DNA of 14,498 bases from JBMYXZ01 sp049608925 (GTDB lineage: Bacteria; Pseudomonadota; Alphaproteobacteria; JAGOMX01), in NCBI GenBank assembly GCA_049608925.1, contig JBMYXZ010000029.1, positions 1 through 14,498 on the forward strand. Reading direction: 5' to 3'. The notes below the pieces were generated by a model, which worked only from the letters and a program-made list of their open reading frames with translations, searched no databases and was not told where the DNA came from. How positions within the stretch are numbered: position 1 is the first letter of the stretch; every line of letters starts with the position of its first letter. The position numbers and the translations under genes are program-made. Below, piece after piece: positions 1-6,948 of the stretch.

Positions 1-1
1 C

Positions 2-865
2 GACAGCTTAGACGCAGCACCTGGAACCGTCAGCCAAGTACGCGCCTGTACTCTCGAACTGATTCGCACCGCCAAAAAGTATAATCACACCATCTTACTG
101 GTGGGCCATGTCACAAAAGAAGGAGTGATTGCCGGCCCGCGTGTGTTAGAGCATATGGTCGACGCTGTATTATATTTCGAGGGTGACAGAGGACATCATT
201 TCCGAATTTTGCGCGCCGTTAAAAACCGCTTTGGTGCCACAGATGAAATCGGTGTTTTTGAAATGGGAGAAGAAGGCCTGCGCGAGGTTAAAAACCCGTC
301 AGCTCTTTTCCTTGCCGAGCGCTCTGGCAACGTCAGTGGATCAGCCGTGTTTGCTGGCATGGAAGGCACGCGTCCAGTCTTAGTTGAAATCCAAGCGCTT
401 GTTGCACCTTCTCCGCTAGCAACGCCTCGACGTGCCGTTGTGGGATGGGATAACAACCGCTTGTCCATGGTCCTGGCAGTATTGGAAGCGCGCTGTGGGG
501 TCGTTCTTGCAGGCAAAGATGTATACTTAAATGTTGCAGGCGGCCTGCGTCTTAATGAACCAGGGGCAGACCTTGCGGTTGCAGCTGCCCTAGTTTCTGC
601 CCTTTCCGGCATCCCAACACCACAAGAATCGGTAATCTTTGGCGAGATCGGCCTTTCAGGCGAGGTACGGGCTGTAGGTCATACTGACATTCGGTTAAAG
701 GAAGCATCGAAACTGGGATTTGAGTGTGCTATCATACCACAACAGCGTAAATCTTTGGGGCAAGTTGCCAAGAATTTGAAACTGAATGAAATGACCTATC
801 TCCAAGATATTTTGTCACTCTTTCAGTCATCCGACCAACCCAAACTTAAGGAAGTACAAGGATAG
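2..865 (+). CDS. radA: DNA repair protein RadA (Sms), 3' part
   Basis: RadA is a RecA-like ATPase that helps process recombination intermediates during DNA repair. The reading frame is open from base 2, so the gene begins upstream of the window and the zinc finger and Walker A region are not visible. What is seen: the end of the RecA-like core (APGTVSQVR, then LLVGHVTKEG and GPRVLEHMVD), the RadA-specific KNRFG motif near base 221, and the C-terminal Lon-protease-like domain (VGWDNNRLSMVLAVLE, LNVAGGLRLNEP, ADLAVAAALVSAL, FGEIGLSGEVR). The GTG at 101 is an internal valine codon of the LLVGHV strand and not a start. Stop TAG lies at 863-865. cvpA follows after 2 bases, so the two are probably co-transcribed. 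Confidence 0.96.
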   Translation, partial: DSLDAAPGTVSQVRACTLELIRTAKKYNHTILLVGHVTKEGVIAGPRVLEHMVDAVLYFEGDRGHHFRILRAVKNRFGATDEIGVFEMGEEGLREVKNPSALFLAERSGNVSGSAVFAGMEGTRPVLVEIQALVAPSPLATPRRAVVGWDNNRLSMVLAVLEARCGVVLAGKDVYLNVAGGLRLNEPGADLAVAAALVSALSGIPTPQESVIFGEIGLSGEVRAVGHTDIRLKEASKLGFECAIIPQQRKSLGQVAKNLKLNEMTYLQDILSLFQSSDQPKLKEVQG

Positions 866-867
866 AT

Positions 868-1539
868 ATGCCAGATTTTAATTACGTAGATTTATCAATT
901 TTTGCCCTGTTGGTGTTGTCCGCCATCATTGGCATGATCCGTGGCCTAACAAGAGAGGCTTTAGGCATTGCAGGCTGGGTGGGTGCATTCTTTGCAACGC
1001 TTTATAGCATTCCCTATTTACGCCCACACATACTACCATCCATCAAAAACCCTTTCATTACTGACTTGTTAATAGCAACAGTTGTTTTTTTAACCACATT
1101 GGTCATTCTGAATGTAATCAGCAACAAAATCTCGCTGCGTGTGCGTGGCAGTATCCTGGGAGGGCTTGATCGCTCGCTTGGACTGTTCTTTGGTGTATTA
1201 CGCGGTGCCGTGTTCATGTGCATTGCCTTTTTGCTGATCAGTATCGTTTGGGAACCAGATAGCTGGTCACCCCCCTTTAAAGAAGCAAAATCTATGCCCT
1301 ACATTTCACAGGGATCGCACATTCTAAGACGTCTTGTGCCAGAAGATGCTGTGGAGAATTTGGGGTTTAATATTAAATCTTCATCTGCGTATTTTAACTA
1401 TCAAACCCCCTCTGCTGATGATCTGGTGATGAAACTATCTCATCCAGAGCCCGCAGCAAACACCTCTGATGACTACGATGGTTATGGCTTTGATGCATCG
1501 GGTGATATGGACCGCCTGACAGGATCAGCTGACGACTAA
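868..1539 (+). CDS. cvpA: CvpA family membrane protein
   Basis: A 223-residue inner-membrane protein of the CvpA family, named for colicin V production; its biochemical role is poorly defined. Four hydrophobic segments are visible at about residues 8-24, 30-48, 63-84 and 104-127. The family-like features include the early GMIRGLTREALGI turn after the first helix and the LGGLDRSLGLFFGVLRG stretch leading into the fourth helix. The C-terminal tail (about 175-223) is acidic and low in complexity, rich in Asp and Ser, and probably cytosolic. An AAGGA ribosome site at about 858-862 lies within the end of radA. The stop shares one base with the rsmD start (TAATG at 1537-1541), which suggests translational coupling. 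In many alphaproteobacteria purF follows cvpA; here rsmD does. Confidence 0.9.
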   Translation: MPDFNYVDLSIFALLVLSAIIGMIRGLTREALGIAGWVGAFFATLYSIPYLRPHILPSIKNPFITDLLIATVVFLTTLVILNVISNKISLRVRGSILGGLDRSLGLFFGVLRGAVFMCIAFLLISIVWEPDSWSPPFKEAKSMPYISQGSHILRRLVPEDAVENLGFNIKSSSAYFNYQTPSADDLVMKLSHPEPAANTSDDYDGYGFDASGDMDRLTGSADD

Positions 1540-2096
1540 TGCGCGTAATCGGAGGAAAATTCCGCGGCATGCGTCTTCAGCGTCCCCCGGAAAGCATTAC
1601 ACGTCCAACTATGGATCGTGTGCGTGAATCTATTTTCAACATGCTAGCCCACTATGACGGTGATGATTTGCTGCAAGATGCTGTTGTGGTTGATGCTTTT
1701 GCTGGCAGTGGTGCTCTGGCAATCGAGAGCCTATCGCGTGGCGCCAAGAAAGCGTATCTTTTTGATATTAATTCTAAACCACTTGCCATCATTCGTCAGA
1801 ATTTGGATAAAGTTGGTGTATCGGAAGAACAAGCCATTCTGATGAAAGCCAGTGCCATCCGCCCCCCTAAAGCACCAGAGCCCGCGACCTTAGTCCTGCT
1901 AGACCCGCCATTTGGCAAGAACTTAACACCAAAAGCCATGATCGCCCTGAAAGATCAAGGATGGATCAATGGTGATACAATAATTATGGCTGAAATAGAA
2001 TGCCGAGAAGATGTGAACTTACCAGCAGGGTTTAAAATACTTGACCAGCGCCTGTATGGCACGGCCAAGGTATTTTTTATGCAAGCGGATCAATAG
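1539..2096 (+). CDS. rsmD: 16S rRNA (guanine(966)-N2)-methyltransferase RsmD
   Basis: RsmD transfers a methyl group from S-adenosylmethionine to N2 of G966 in 16S rRNA (E. coli numbering) during assembly of the small ribosomal subunit. The 185-residue protein has the family N-terminus (MRVIGGKFRG, then TRPTMDRVRESIFNML at 21-36), the SAM-binding loop DAFAGSGALAIE (52-63) and the catalytic DPPF motif (122-125). Length and motif order match the family. No strong ribosome site precedes the ATG, which overlaps the cvpA stop by one base, so translation is probably coupled. Its last 7 bases overlap the 3' end of the convergent htpX gene. Confidence 0.94.
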   Translation: MRVIGGKFRGMRLQRPPESITRPTMDRVRESIFNMLAHYDGDDLLQDAVVVDAFAGSGALAIESLSRGAKKAYLFDINSKPLAIIRQNLDKVGVSEEQAILMKASAIRPPKAPEPATLVLLDPPFGKNLTPKAMIALKDQGWINGDTIIMAEIECREDVNLPAGFKILDQRLYGTAKVFFMQADQ

Positions 2097-2989
2097 TTTT
2101 TCAAAACCTCAATACGCTTTTCGATTGGTGGGTGGGTGCTTAAGAACCCTAGATATGCTTTTTTGTTATCAAACAACATAAACTTCATATCAGAAGAAAT
2201 GTCCTCAATATGAGAGTTACCAGAAATCTTCTGAAGGGCGCCAATCATCGCTTCTTTGTCTTTTGTTAAAACGACAGCACCTGCATCTGCCATAAACTCG
2301 CGTTTGCGAGATATCGCAAGTTTGGTAAGGAATGCCGTTAGGTAACCAATCGCAGTCGCGGCCAATACGATAAGAACTGCGCCACCACCCTTCTTTCCAC
2401 TTCTTGTCCGAGACCGCGCCATTCCTCGCCATACTAGTTCCGCCAGGAAAGAGATGATACCAACAAATATTGTGGCTATTGTCAGCAACCGTACATCTTT
2501 GTGTACGATATGGCTGATTTCATGGGCAAGAACTGCTTCTAATTCTTTCTTATTAAGGCCATCCAGCAACCCTTGGGTTACACAGATAACCGCTTTGTCT
2601 AGACGAACACCTGCAGCAAAAGCATTCATGGCGCTAGAGTCCATCAGATAAAGTCCAGGCATTTTAATGCCGGCTGTGATCGCAAGATTTTCAGTTAGGT
2701 TATAAAGCACAGGATAGTCTTTGCGATCAACTTTTTTTGCACCCACCATCTTCATGGAAATCGCTTCATTGAAGAAGTACGAGATAATAAACCAGGGTAC
2801 ACATATAACCAGTGAGAAGATTCCTGAGACAAGGGCTATATCAGGTAGTGGCATAGACCCGTCTGTAAGGGCCAGGATCCCGACACCGATCATGGTGGTT
2901 AAGATTATGGGCATTAGGAACAATAGCACTATAGATTTAGCATTATTGTTCCATAGACCCGTGCGAATACCAATTGTCTTCATTGTCAT
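2090..2989 (-). CDS. htpX: Membrane zinc metalloprotease HtpX (M48 family)
   Basis: HtpX is an inner-membrane zinc endopeptidase that, with FtsH, helps remove damaged or misfolded membrane proteins. The 299-residue protein has hydrophobic segments at about 20-42 and 50-73, the zinc motif HEISH (H156, E157, H160) and further membrane segments at about 166-187 and 203-225. The third zinc ligand is probably E231 in REFMADAGA. The typical STHPPIEKRI motif is close to the C-terminus (284-293). The start at 2989 is supported by an AAGGAGGT ribosome site (2995-3002 on the complement) with 5-base spacing. It is the second gene of a lemA-htpX pair with a 14-base gap, an arrangement seen in many bacteria. 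HtpX is heat- or envelope-stress induced elsewhere; I could not identify a stress promoter here. Confidence 0.95.
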   Translation of the reverse strand: MTMKTIGIRTGLWNNNAKSIVLLFLMPIILTTMIGVGILALTDGSMPLPDIALVSGIFSLVICVPWFIISYFFNEAISMKMVGAKKVDRKDYPVLYNLTENLAITAGIKMPGLYLMDSSAMNAFAAGVRLDKAVICVTQGLLDGLNKKELEAVLAHEISHIVHKDVRLLTIATIFVGIISFLAELVWRGMARSRTRSGKKGGGAVLIVLAATAIGYLTAFLTKLAISRKREFMADAGAVVLTKDKEAMIGALQKISGNSHIEDISSDMKFMLFDNKKAYLGFLSTHPPIEKRIEVLKNY

Positions 2990-3003
2990 GACGCACCTCC
3001 TTC

Positions 3004-3567
3004 TTAAAACTGGATGTTATGAGGAGTCTCCACAGCTTCACGGTCAATATTAGTATTCTCGAAGAAAGGCTCTGCCTTAAATCCTGTTATGCGAGCAACA
3101 ATGTTCGCAGGGAACAGCTCTAGAGCAGTATTATATTCAGCGGTTGCACTATTAAAGAACCGACGAGCAGCGGATATCTTATTGTCAATATCGCTAAGTT
3201 CAACTTGCAACTGTTTAAAGTTGTCATTAGCTTTCAGTGTAGGATATGCCTCGGCGACTGCAAACAGGTTGACCAATGCTTTGGACAAGTCGTTTTCCTT
3301 ATGCACACGGGCTTCGGCTGTTGTTGCTTTCTGCACTCCTGCGCGGGCTTCGGTGATATTCGTCAGAACAGTATTTTCATGAGAAACAATTCCCTTAACT
3401 GTATTGACCAAATTTGGCACCAAGTCAAAGCGCAAGCGAAGCTGAACGTCGACATCAGCAAATGCATTCCTACGTGACTGACGCAATGCAATCAGTCGGT
3501 TGTAAATCAAAGTTGTAAAAAGACCTAATACGGCAATGATACCAAGTGTGATGTATAGAGTATTCAT
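3004..3567 (-). CDS. lemA: LemA family protein
   Basis: A LemA-family protein with one N-terminal membrane anchor (about residues 4-25) followed by a long helical domain. Family hallmarks are seen: YNRLIALRQSRRNAFADVDVQL, RFDLVPNLVNTVKGIVSHE and the distal ELSDIDNKISAARRFFN and YNTALELFP segments. The precise molecular role is unknown, although lemA often sits beside htpX and is thought to act with membrane proteases. Two consecutive ATG codons are available at 3568-3570 and 3565-3567. The AGGAGGGA ribosome site (3571-3578, complement) is only about 2 bases from the first and about 5 from the second, so I chose the second. It is the first gene of the lemA-htpX unit. Confidence 0.92.
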   Translation of the reverse strand: MNTLYITLGIIAVLGLFTTLIYNRLIALRQSRRNAFADVDVQLRLRFDLVPNLVNTVKGIVSHENTVLTNITEARAGVQKATTAEARVHKENDLSKALVNLFAVAEAYPTLKANDNFKQLQVELSDIDNKISAARRFFNSATAEYNTALELFPANIVARITGFKAEPFFENTNIDREAVETPHNIQF

Positions 3568-3570
3568 CAT

Positions 3571-3865
3571 TCCCTCCTATAAATAAAAATAGTTAAAAAA
3601 ATAGAATGGTCAGATAGGTATGCGCTTGCTTCAGGCGTGCATTAACAGGAGATCACCAACAAGGGGGCTCAAATAATGACGTAGAAAAATTTCATTGAAA
3701 TTAAATGCTCAGAAAGCGCATTTATGACCTTTTCTATTATTAGACTAACTTAAAGTTAAATTAAAATCAAGTTTTTTCTTAATTTTATCTATTAACACTT
3801 AATTATCCATACTTTGGTATACTGGTTACATAGTGAGATTACGAAGCAAGGAGGCCATAGCCCAA
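3571..3865. promoter_or_regulatory. AT-rich divergent intergenic region (lemA / usg)
   Basis: About 295 AT-rich bases separate lemA and usg, so promoters for both should lie here. For usg, a -10-like TATACT is at 3818-3823; a TTAACA at 3792-3797 is 20 bases away, too far for a good -35, so the promoter is tentative. A 15-bp odd palindrome (7-bp arms AATTTCA / TGAAATT around one T) occupies 3688-3702 and could be an operator, though such AT-rich dyads arise easily by chance. No convincing promoter was found for lemA. No ORF or RNA gene was recognised here. Confidence 0.35.
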
Positions 3866-4129
3866 ATGAATGACTTCGAAAAACAGCTGCACGATTTCAG
3901 GCTGACAACAGCTGAAATCTTGTATCATATGCCGGATCATCCTGATCTTCTGCAAGCCTATATCTGGCAAGAAATTGATCACGTACCCGACTTTCCCACA
4001 TTGATGAAGTTCCTGGAATTCTGGGACAAGAATTTAGATGGCAAGGTGCATTCTGTACAGATCTGCCACGCGGAACTTATCCAGCCTGGTGAGTTTGACT
4101 ATTGCGACTTTGATATTCGCCTGCACTGA
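3866..4129 (+). CDS. usg: Usg family protein
   Basis: A small 87-residue protein matching the alphaproteobacterial Usg family by its LTTAEILYHMPDHPDLLQ segment, then YIWQEIDHVPDFPTLMKFLEFW, and the HSVQICHAELIQPGEFDY segment ending in IRLH. Its function is not established; the name derives from its location upstream of other genes in some species. An in-frame GTG at 3833 would add 11 residues, but the strong AAGGAGG at 3848-3854 lies inside that extension and 11 bases before the ATG at 3866, so I take the ATG as the start. The last 53 bases overlap the convergent mrp gene, which is unusually long for a convergent pair. Confidence 0.88.
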   Translation: MNDFEKQLHDFRLTTAEILYHMPDHPDLLQAYIWQEIDHVPDFPTLMKFLEFWDKNLDGKVHSVQICHAELIQPGEFDYCDFDIRLH

Positions 4130-4853
4130 TTGCGCTAGCAATCTGATCAAAAGCCTGGGCAATCGGCCCTTCAGAGATCGGACGCCCCGCGTCTGCGGCT
4201 TCTCGTATTTCCATAGCTATGGGGACCTCGCCCAAAAAAGGAATGTCCATATCGGCAGCTTTTTGCTTTGCGCCGTGTTTGTGGAAAATAGCTGTTTCAT
4301 GATCACACTTTGGGCAGATAAAGTGGCTCATGTTTTCAACAATTCCCATGATGGGGACATTAACTTTCTTGAACATATTAATCCCTTTAACCGCATCAAT
4401 TAGTGCCAAGTCCTGCGGGGTTGAGACAATTATTGCACCCGTTAACGGGGCTTTTTGCGCCAGCGTTAAGGCGATATCGCCTGTGCCGGGCGGCATGTCG
4501 ATCAGAACATATTCGCAGTGCGACCAATCGGCACCGTACAACAATTGCATTAAGGCTTTTTGCACCATCGGTCCGCGCCAAATTGCAGGTGTGTCTTGAT
4601 CAATCAAAAAGCCAAAAGACAAACAATGAAGTCCATGGGACTGCAATGGAATCATTTGCTTTTCATCATTTACCTCGGGCTTTTCGTCAATGCCAAGCAT
4701 CATTGGAATCGAAGGGCCATAGATATCTGCATCCAGAACACCAACGCTTAAACCCTTTCTGGCCATAGCATGTGCCAGATTAATCGTTGTCGTCGACTTC
4801 CCTACACCCCCCTTACCAGAGGCTACAGCTATAAGTTTTGGGCGGTTTTTCAT
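4077..4853 (-). CDS. mrp: Mrp/NBP35-type iron-sulfur carrier ATPase
   Basis: A P-loop ATPase of the Mrp/ApbC family, which carries and transfers iron-sulfur clusters to apoproteins in the cytosol. The 258-residue protein shows the deviant Walker A GKGGVGKST (13-21), the ADIYGPSIP segment (42-50), the DMPPGTGD motif (119-126) and a CPKC pair (C180, C183) expected to hold the bridging cluster. Many bacterial Mrp proteins are about 350 residues with an N-terminal MIP18-like (DUF59) domain; here the P-loop starts at residue 13, so that domain is absent. The start is supported by an AAAGGA ribosome site shortly upstream on the complement. It is divergent from hflK and its 3' end overlaps usg by 53 bases. 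Confidence 0.93.
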   Translation of the reverse strand: MKNRPKLIAVASGKGGVGKSTTTINLAHAMARKGLSVGVLDADIYGPSIPMMLGIDEKPEVNDEKQMIPLQSHGLHCLSFGFLIDQDTPAIWRGPMVQKALMQLLYGADWSHCEYVLIDMPPGTGDIALTLAQKAPLTGAIIVSTPQDLALIDAVKGINMFKKVNVPIMGIVENMSHFICPKCDHETAIFHKHGAKQKAADMDIPFLGEVPIAMEIREAADAGRPISEGPIAQAFDQIASAISAGEYQSRNSQTHQAG

Positions 4854-4960
4854 GGCATATCCTTTACAGAAAAAGGTTGACGCGGCGTGTCACACGCCTC
4901 ACTATTAAGAAATATAAGATTATAAACTTTTTGCAACCCAATTGTTTTCGGAGATGACAC
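4854..4960. promoter_or_regulatory. Divergent promoter region (mrp / hflK) with a 15-bp palindrome
   Basis: A palindrome at 4884-4898 has perfect 7-bp arms (GGCGTGT / ACACGCC) around one C. A -35-like TTGACG (4877-4882) is 17 bases from a weak -10-like CACTAT (4900-4905), so the palindrome would fill the spacer of a candidate hflK promoter, a typical repressor position. On the other strand a TATAAT (complement of 4919-4924) could serve mrp, but it has no good -35. The hflK ribosome site GGAG ends about 7 bases before its ATG. The dyad is seen directly; the promoter reading is inference. Confidence 0.4.
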
Positions 4961-6058
4961 ATGTCATGGAATTCACAAGGTGGAAACAATCAAGGCCCCT
5001 GGGGCGGTGGCAATCGCGGTGGACGCGGTGGCGGAAACCGTAACCAACCAGATCTTGAGGATATGATTCGCCAAAGCCAACAAAAATTTAAAAAGATCCT
5101 GCCCGGTAACTTTGGCAGCTTTTCTGGTATAACGCTGCTGCTGGTGCTGGTTGCATTTGTCTGGCTAGGCTCAGGCTTTTACAGGCCTCGAGAAGGTGAA
5201 CAGGCTGTTGTATTGCGCTTTGGAGAATTCATGCGCACGACCGGTCCTGGTTTGCAATATCATCTGCCGTATCCAATCGAGACGGCAATTATCCAAAATG
5301 TGTCTCGTATTAATCGCATTGACAGTGGGGCTTCCTCAGTCATCGAACTGAACGTTGGAAACTTGCGTGGTGTTGAAGACCAACCATTGATGTTGACGGG
5401 TGACGAAAACATTGCAGACATCCAATTCACTGCCTTTTGGTTCATCAAAGATCTGGGTGATTTCTTGTTCAAAGCTAAAGACCCTGAAGCCACCGTTAAA
5501 GTTGCTGCAGAAAGTGTCGTGCGTGAAATCATTGCACAGACTCCAATCGCAGAAGCCTTGACAACAGGTCGTGGTCGCATTAACCAATCCGCTCAAACAT
5601 TGTTGCAAAAGCTGGTAGATGAATATGAACTTGGTATTCAAATCCAGGAAGTTCGTTTACAGAAAGTTGACCCACCCAAGGAAGTTATTGATGCGTTCCG
5701 TGATGTGCAACGTGCAAAAACTGACCAAGAGCGCCTGGTTAACGAAGCTGAATCATACTATAACGACCTCGTGCCCGTTGCAGAAGGTAAAGCCCTGAAG
5801 ATCTTCCAGCAAGCAGAAGGTTATAAAAAAGCTGTAGTTGCTGAGGCAGAAGGTGCAGCTGCCCGCTTCTTGTCAGTGTACCGTGAGTATTCGAAGAACC
5901 CAGAAGTTACAAAAAACCGTATTAAGGTTGAAACGGAACGTGAGATTTTGCGCCAGTCTAATAAGATTGTGTTTAACGATGATAAAAGTAGCGTACTGCC
6001 ACATATGGCGCTTCCTGGCATCCTAAATACGCCGCAAACAACAAAGAAGGAGGACTAA
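4961..6058 (+). CDS. hflK: HflK, SPFH/prohibitin-domain subunit of the FtsH modulator complex
   Basis: HflK and HflC form a large membrane complex that surrounds and modulates the FtsH protease; the bulk of the complex lies on the periplasmic side. The 365-residue protein has a Gly/Asn/Arg-rich cytosolic N-terminus (about 1-30), typical of HflK, one membrane helix at about 54-74, then the SPFH domain beginning with REGEQAVVLRFGEF and TGPGLQYHLPYPIE. It continues into a long, charged helical region (from about residue 235, VIDAFRDVQRAKTDQERL) with Ala/Glu-rich repeats such as AVVAEAEGAAARF. Length and layout agree with the family. hflC follows after 3 bases, with its ribosome site inside the hflK 3' end. 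Confidence 0.96.
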   Translation: MSWNSQGGNNQGPWGGGNRGGRGGGNRNQPDLEDMIRQSQQKFKKILPGNFGSFSGITLLLVLVAFVWLGSGFYRPREGEQAVVLRFGEFMRTTGPGLQYHLPYPIETAIIQNVSRINRIDSGASSVIELNVGNLRGVEDQPLMLTGDENIADIQFTAFWFIKDLGDFLFKAKDPEATVKVAAESVVREIIAQTPIAEALTTGRGRINQSAQTLLQKLVDEYELGIQIQEVRLQKVDPPKEVIDAFRDVQRAKTDQERLVNEAESYYNDLVPVAEGKALKIFQQAEGYKKAVVAEAEGAAARFLSVYREYSKNPEVTKNRIKVETEREILRQSNKIVFNDDKSSVLPHMALPGILNTPQTTKKED

Positions 6059-6061
6059 ACC

Positions 6062-6913
6062 ATGCAAAAGAATTTATTTAGCATCGTCATAGTTCTGCTG
6101 CTAGCGGTTGTTACAGGTATGGGCTCGCTATTCGTTGTTGACGAACGCCAGACAGCTTTCATACTTCAATTCGGTAAGGTGAAACGCATTATTCAGTCTC
6201 CTGGACTTAAGTTAAAAATCCCTCTTATCCAGGAAGTTGTCTTTTATGATCGCAGGCTATTGGATTATAACCTCCCTGCAATTGAGGTTACCGCCGGTGA
6301 TCAAAAGCGTATGGTGATTGACGTCTTCGCACGTTATGTAATTTCTGATCCACTAGTATTCTATACGACCGTGCGTACCATTGATGGCGCGAATAACCGC
6401 TTGTCTAGCGTTGTGCCAGGCAGCATGCGCCGCGTTGTTGGTCGCCTGCCTCTAAGTAAGCTGCTGTCAAAAGAGCGTACAGAAATCATGGAAAACATTC
6501 ACACAGAAGTTGCAGAAGCCGCAAAGGACTTTGGAATTACTGTGAAGGACGTGCGTATTATTCGTGCCGACCTGCCACGTGAAAACAGTGAATCTATCTT
6601 CCGCAGGATGGAGACGGAACGTCAACGTGAAGCCAAGCTTTTCCGTGCGGAAGGTCAAAAGCGTGCGAATGAAATCCGCGCGAAGGCGGAACGTAAAGTG
6701 CGCGAAATCATTGCCGAAGCCAATAAGAAATCCGAAATCACGCGTGGTGAAGGCGATGCGGAAGTAACCCGCATTATGGCACAAGCGTATGGCAGAGACC
6801 CATCATTCTCGGACTTTTATTTATCAATGCAGTCATACAAAGTGGCCTTTTCAGGTAAAAACACCTCCTTTGTGCTGTCAAACGATGGTAAGGGCTTCTT
6901 GAAACATTTTTAA
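6062..6913 (+). CDS. hflC: HflC, SPFH/prohibitin-domain partner of HflK
   Basis: The second subunit of the HflKC complex that controls access to FtsH. The 283-residue protein starts with one membrane helix (about 5-25) and no cytosolic extension, followed by VVDERQTAFILQFGKVKRII and SPGLKLKIPLIQEV. The SPFH core includes DQKRMVIDVFARYVISDP. A charged helical segment rich in Arg, Glu and Ala follows (METERQREAKLFRAEGQ, IRAKAERKVREIIAEA), and the tail contains the family-like FYLSMQSYK segment. A strong AAGGAGG ribosome site (6047-6053) lies in the end of hflK, 8 bases before the ATG. degP follows 35 bases downstream in the same direction. Confidence 0.96.
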   Translation: MQKNLFSIVIVLLLAVVTGMGSLFVVDERQTAFILQFGKVKRIIQSPGLKLKIPLIQEVVFYDRRLLDYNLPAIEVTAGDQKRMVIDVFARYVISDPLVFYTTVRTIDGANNRLSSVVPGSMRRVVGRLPLSKLLSKERTEIMENIHTEVAEAAKDFGITVKDVRIIRADLPRENSESIFRRMETERQREAKLFRAEGQKRANEIRAKAERKVREIIAEANKKSEITRGEGDAEVTRIMAQAYGRDPSFSDFYLSMQSYKVAFSGKNTSFVLSNDGKGFLKHF

Positions 6914-6948
6914 ATTTGGAAAAATAATAAGATAAGGAATATCCGGAT

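Noticed and set aside
101..865. A complete 254-residue protein beginning at GTG 101
   Set aside because: The frame is open to the window start and the upstream residues match the RadA core, so this GTG is an internal valine codon.
3688..3702. AT-rich 15-bp palindrome (AATTTCA-T-TGAAATT) between lemA and usg as an operator
   Set aside because: The symmetry is real, but such AT-rich dyads arise easily by chance and no nearby promoter elements were convincing; kept only as a note in the regional feature.
3798..3809. The 12-mer CTTAATTATCCA occurs upstream of usg and again at 11068-11079 upstream of the first LuxR-like gene
   Set aside because: In AT-rich DNA a shared 12-mer is expected by chance in a window of this size, and the distances to the genes differ (32 and 27 bases to an ATAGTG).
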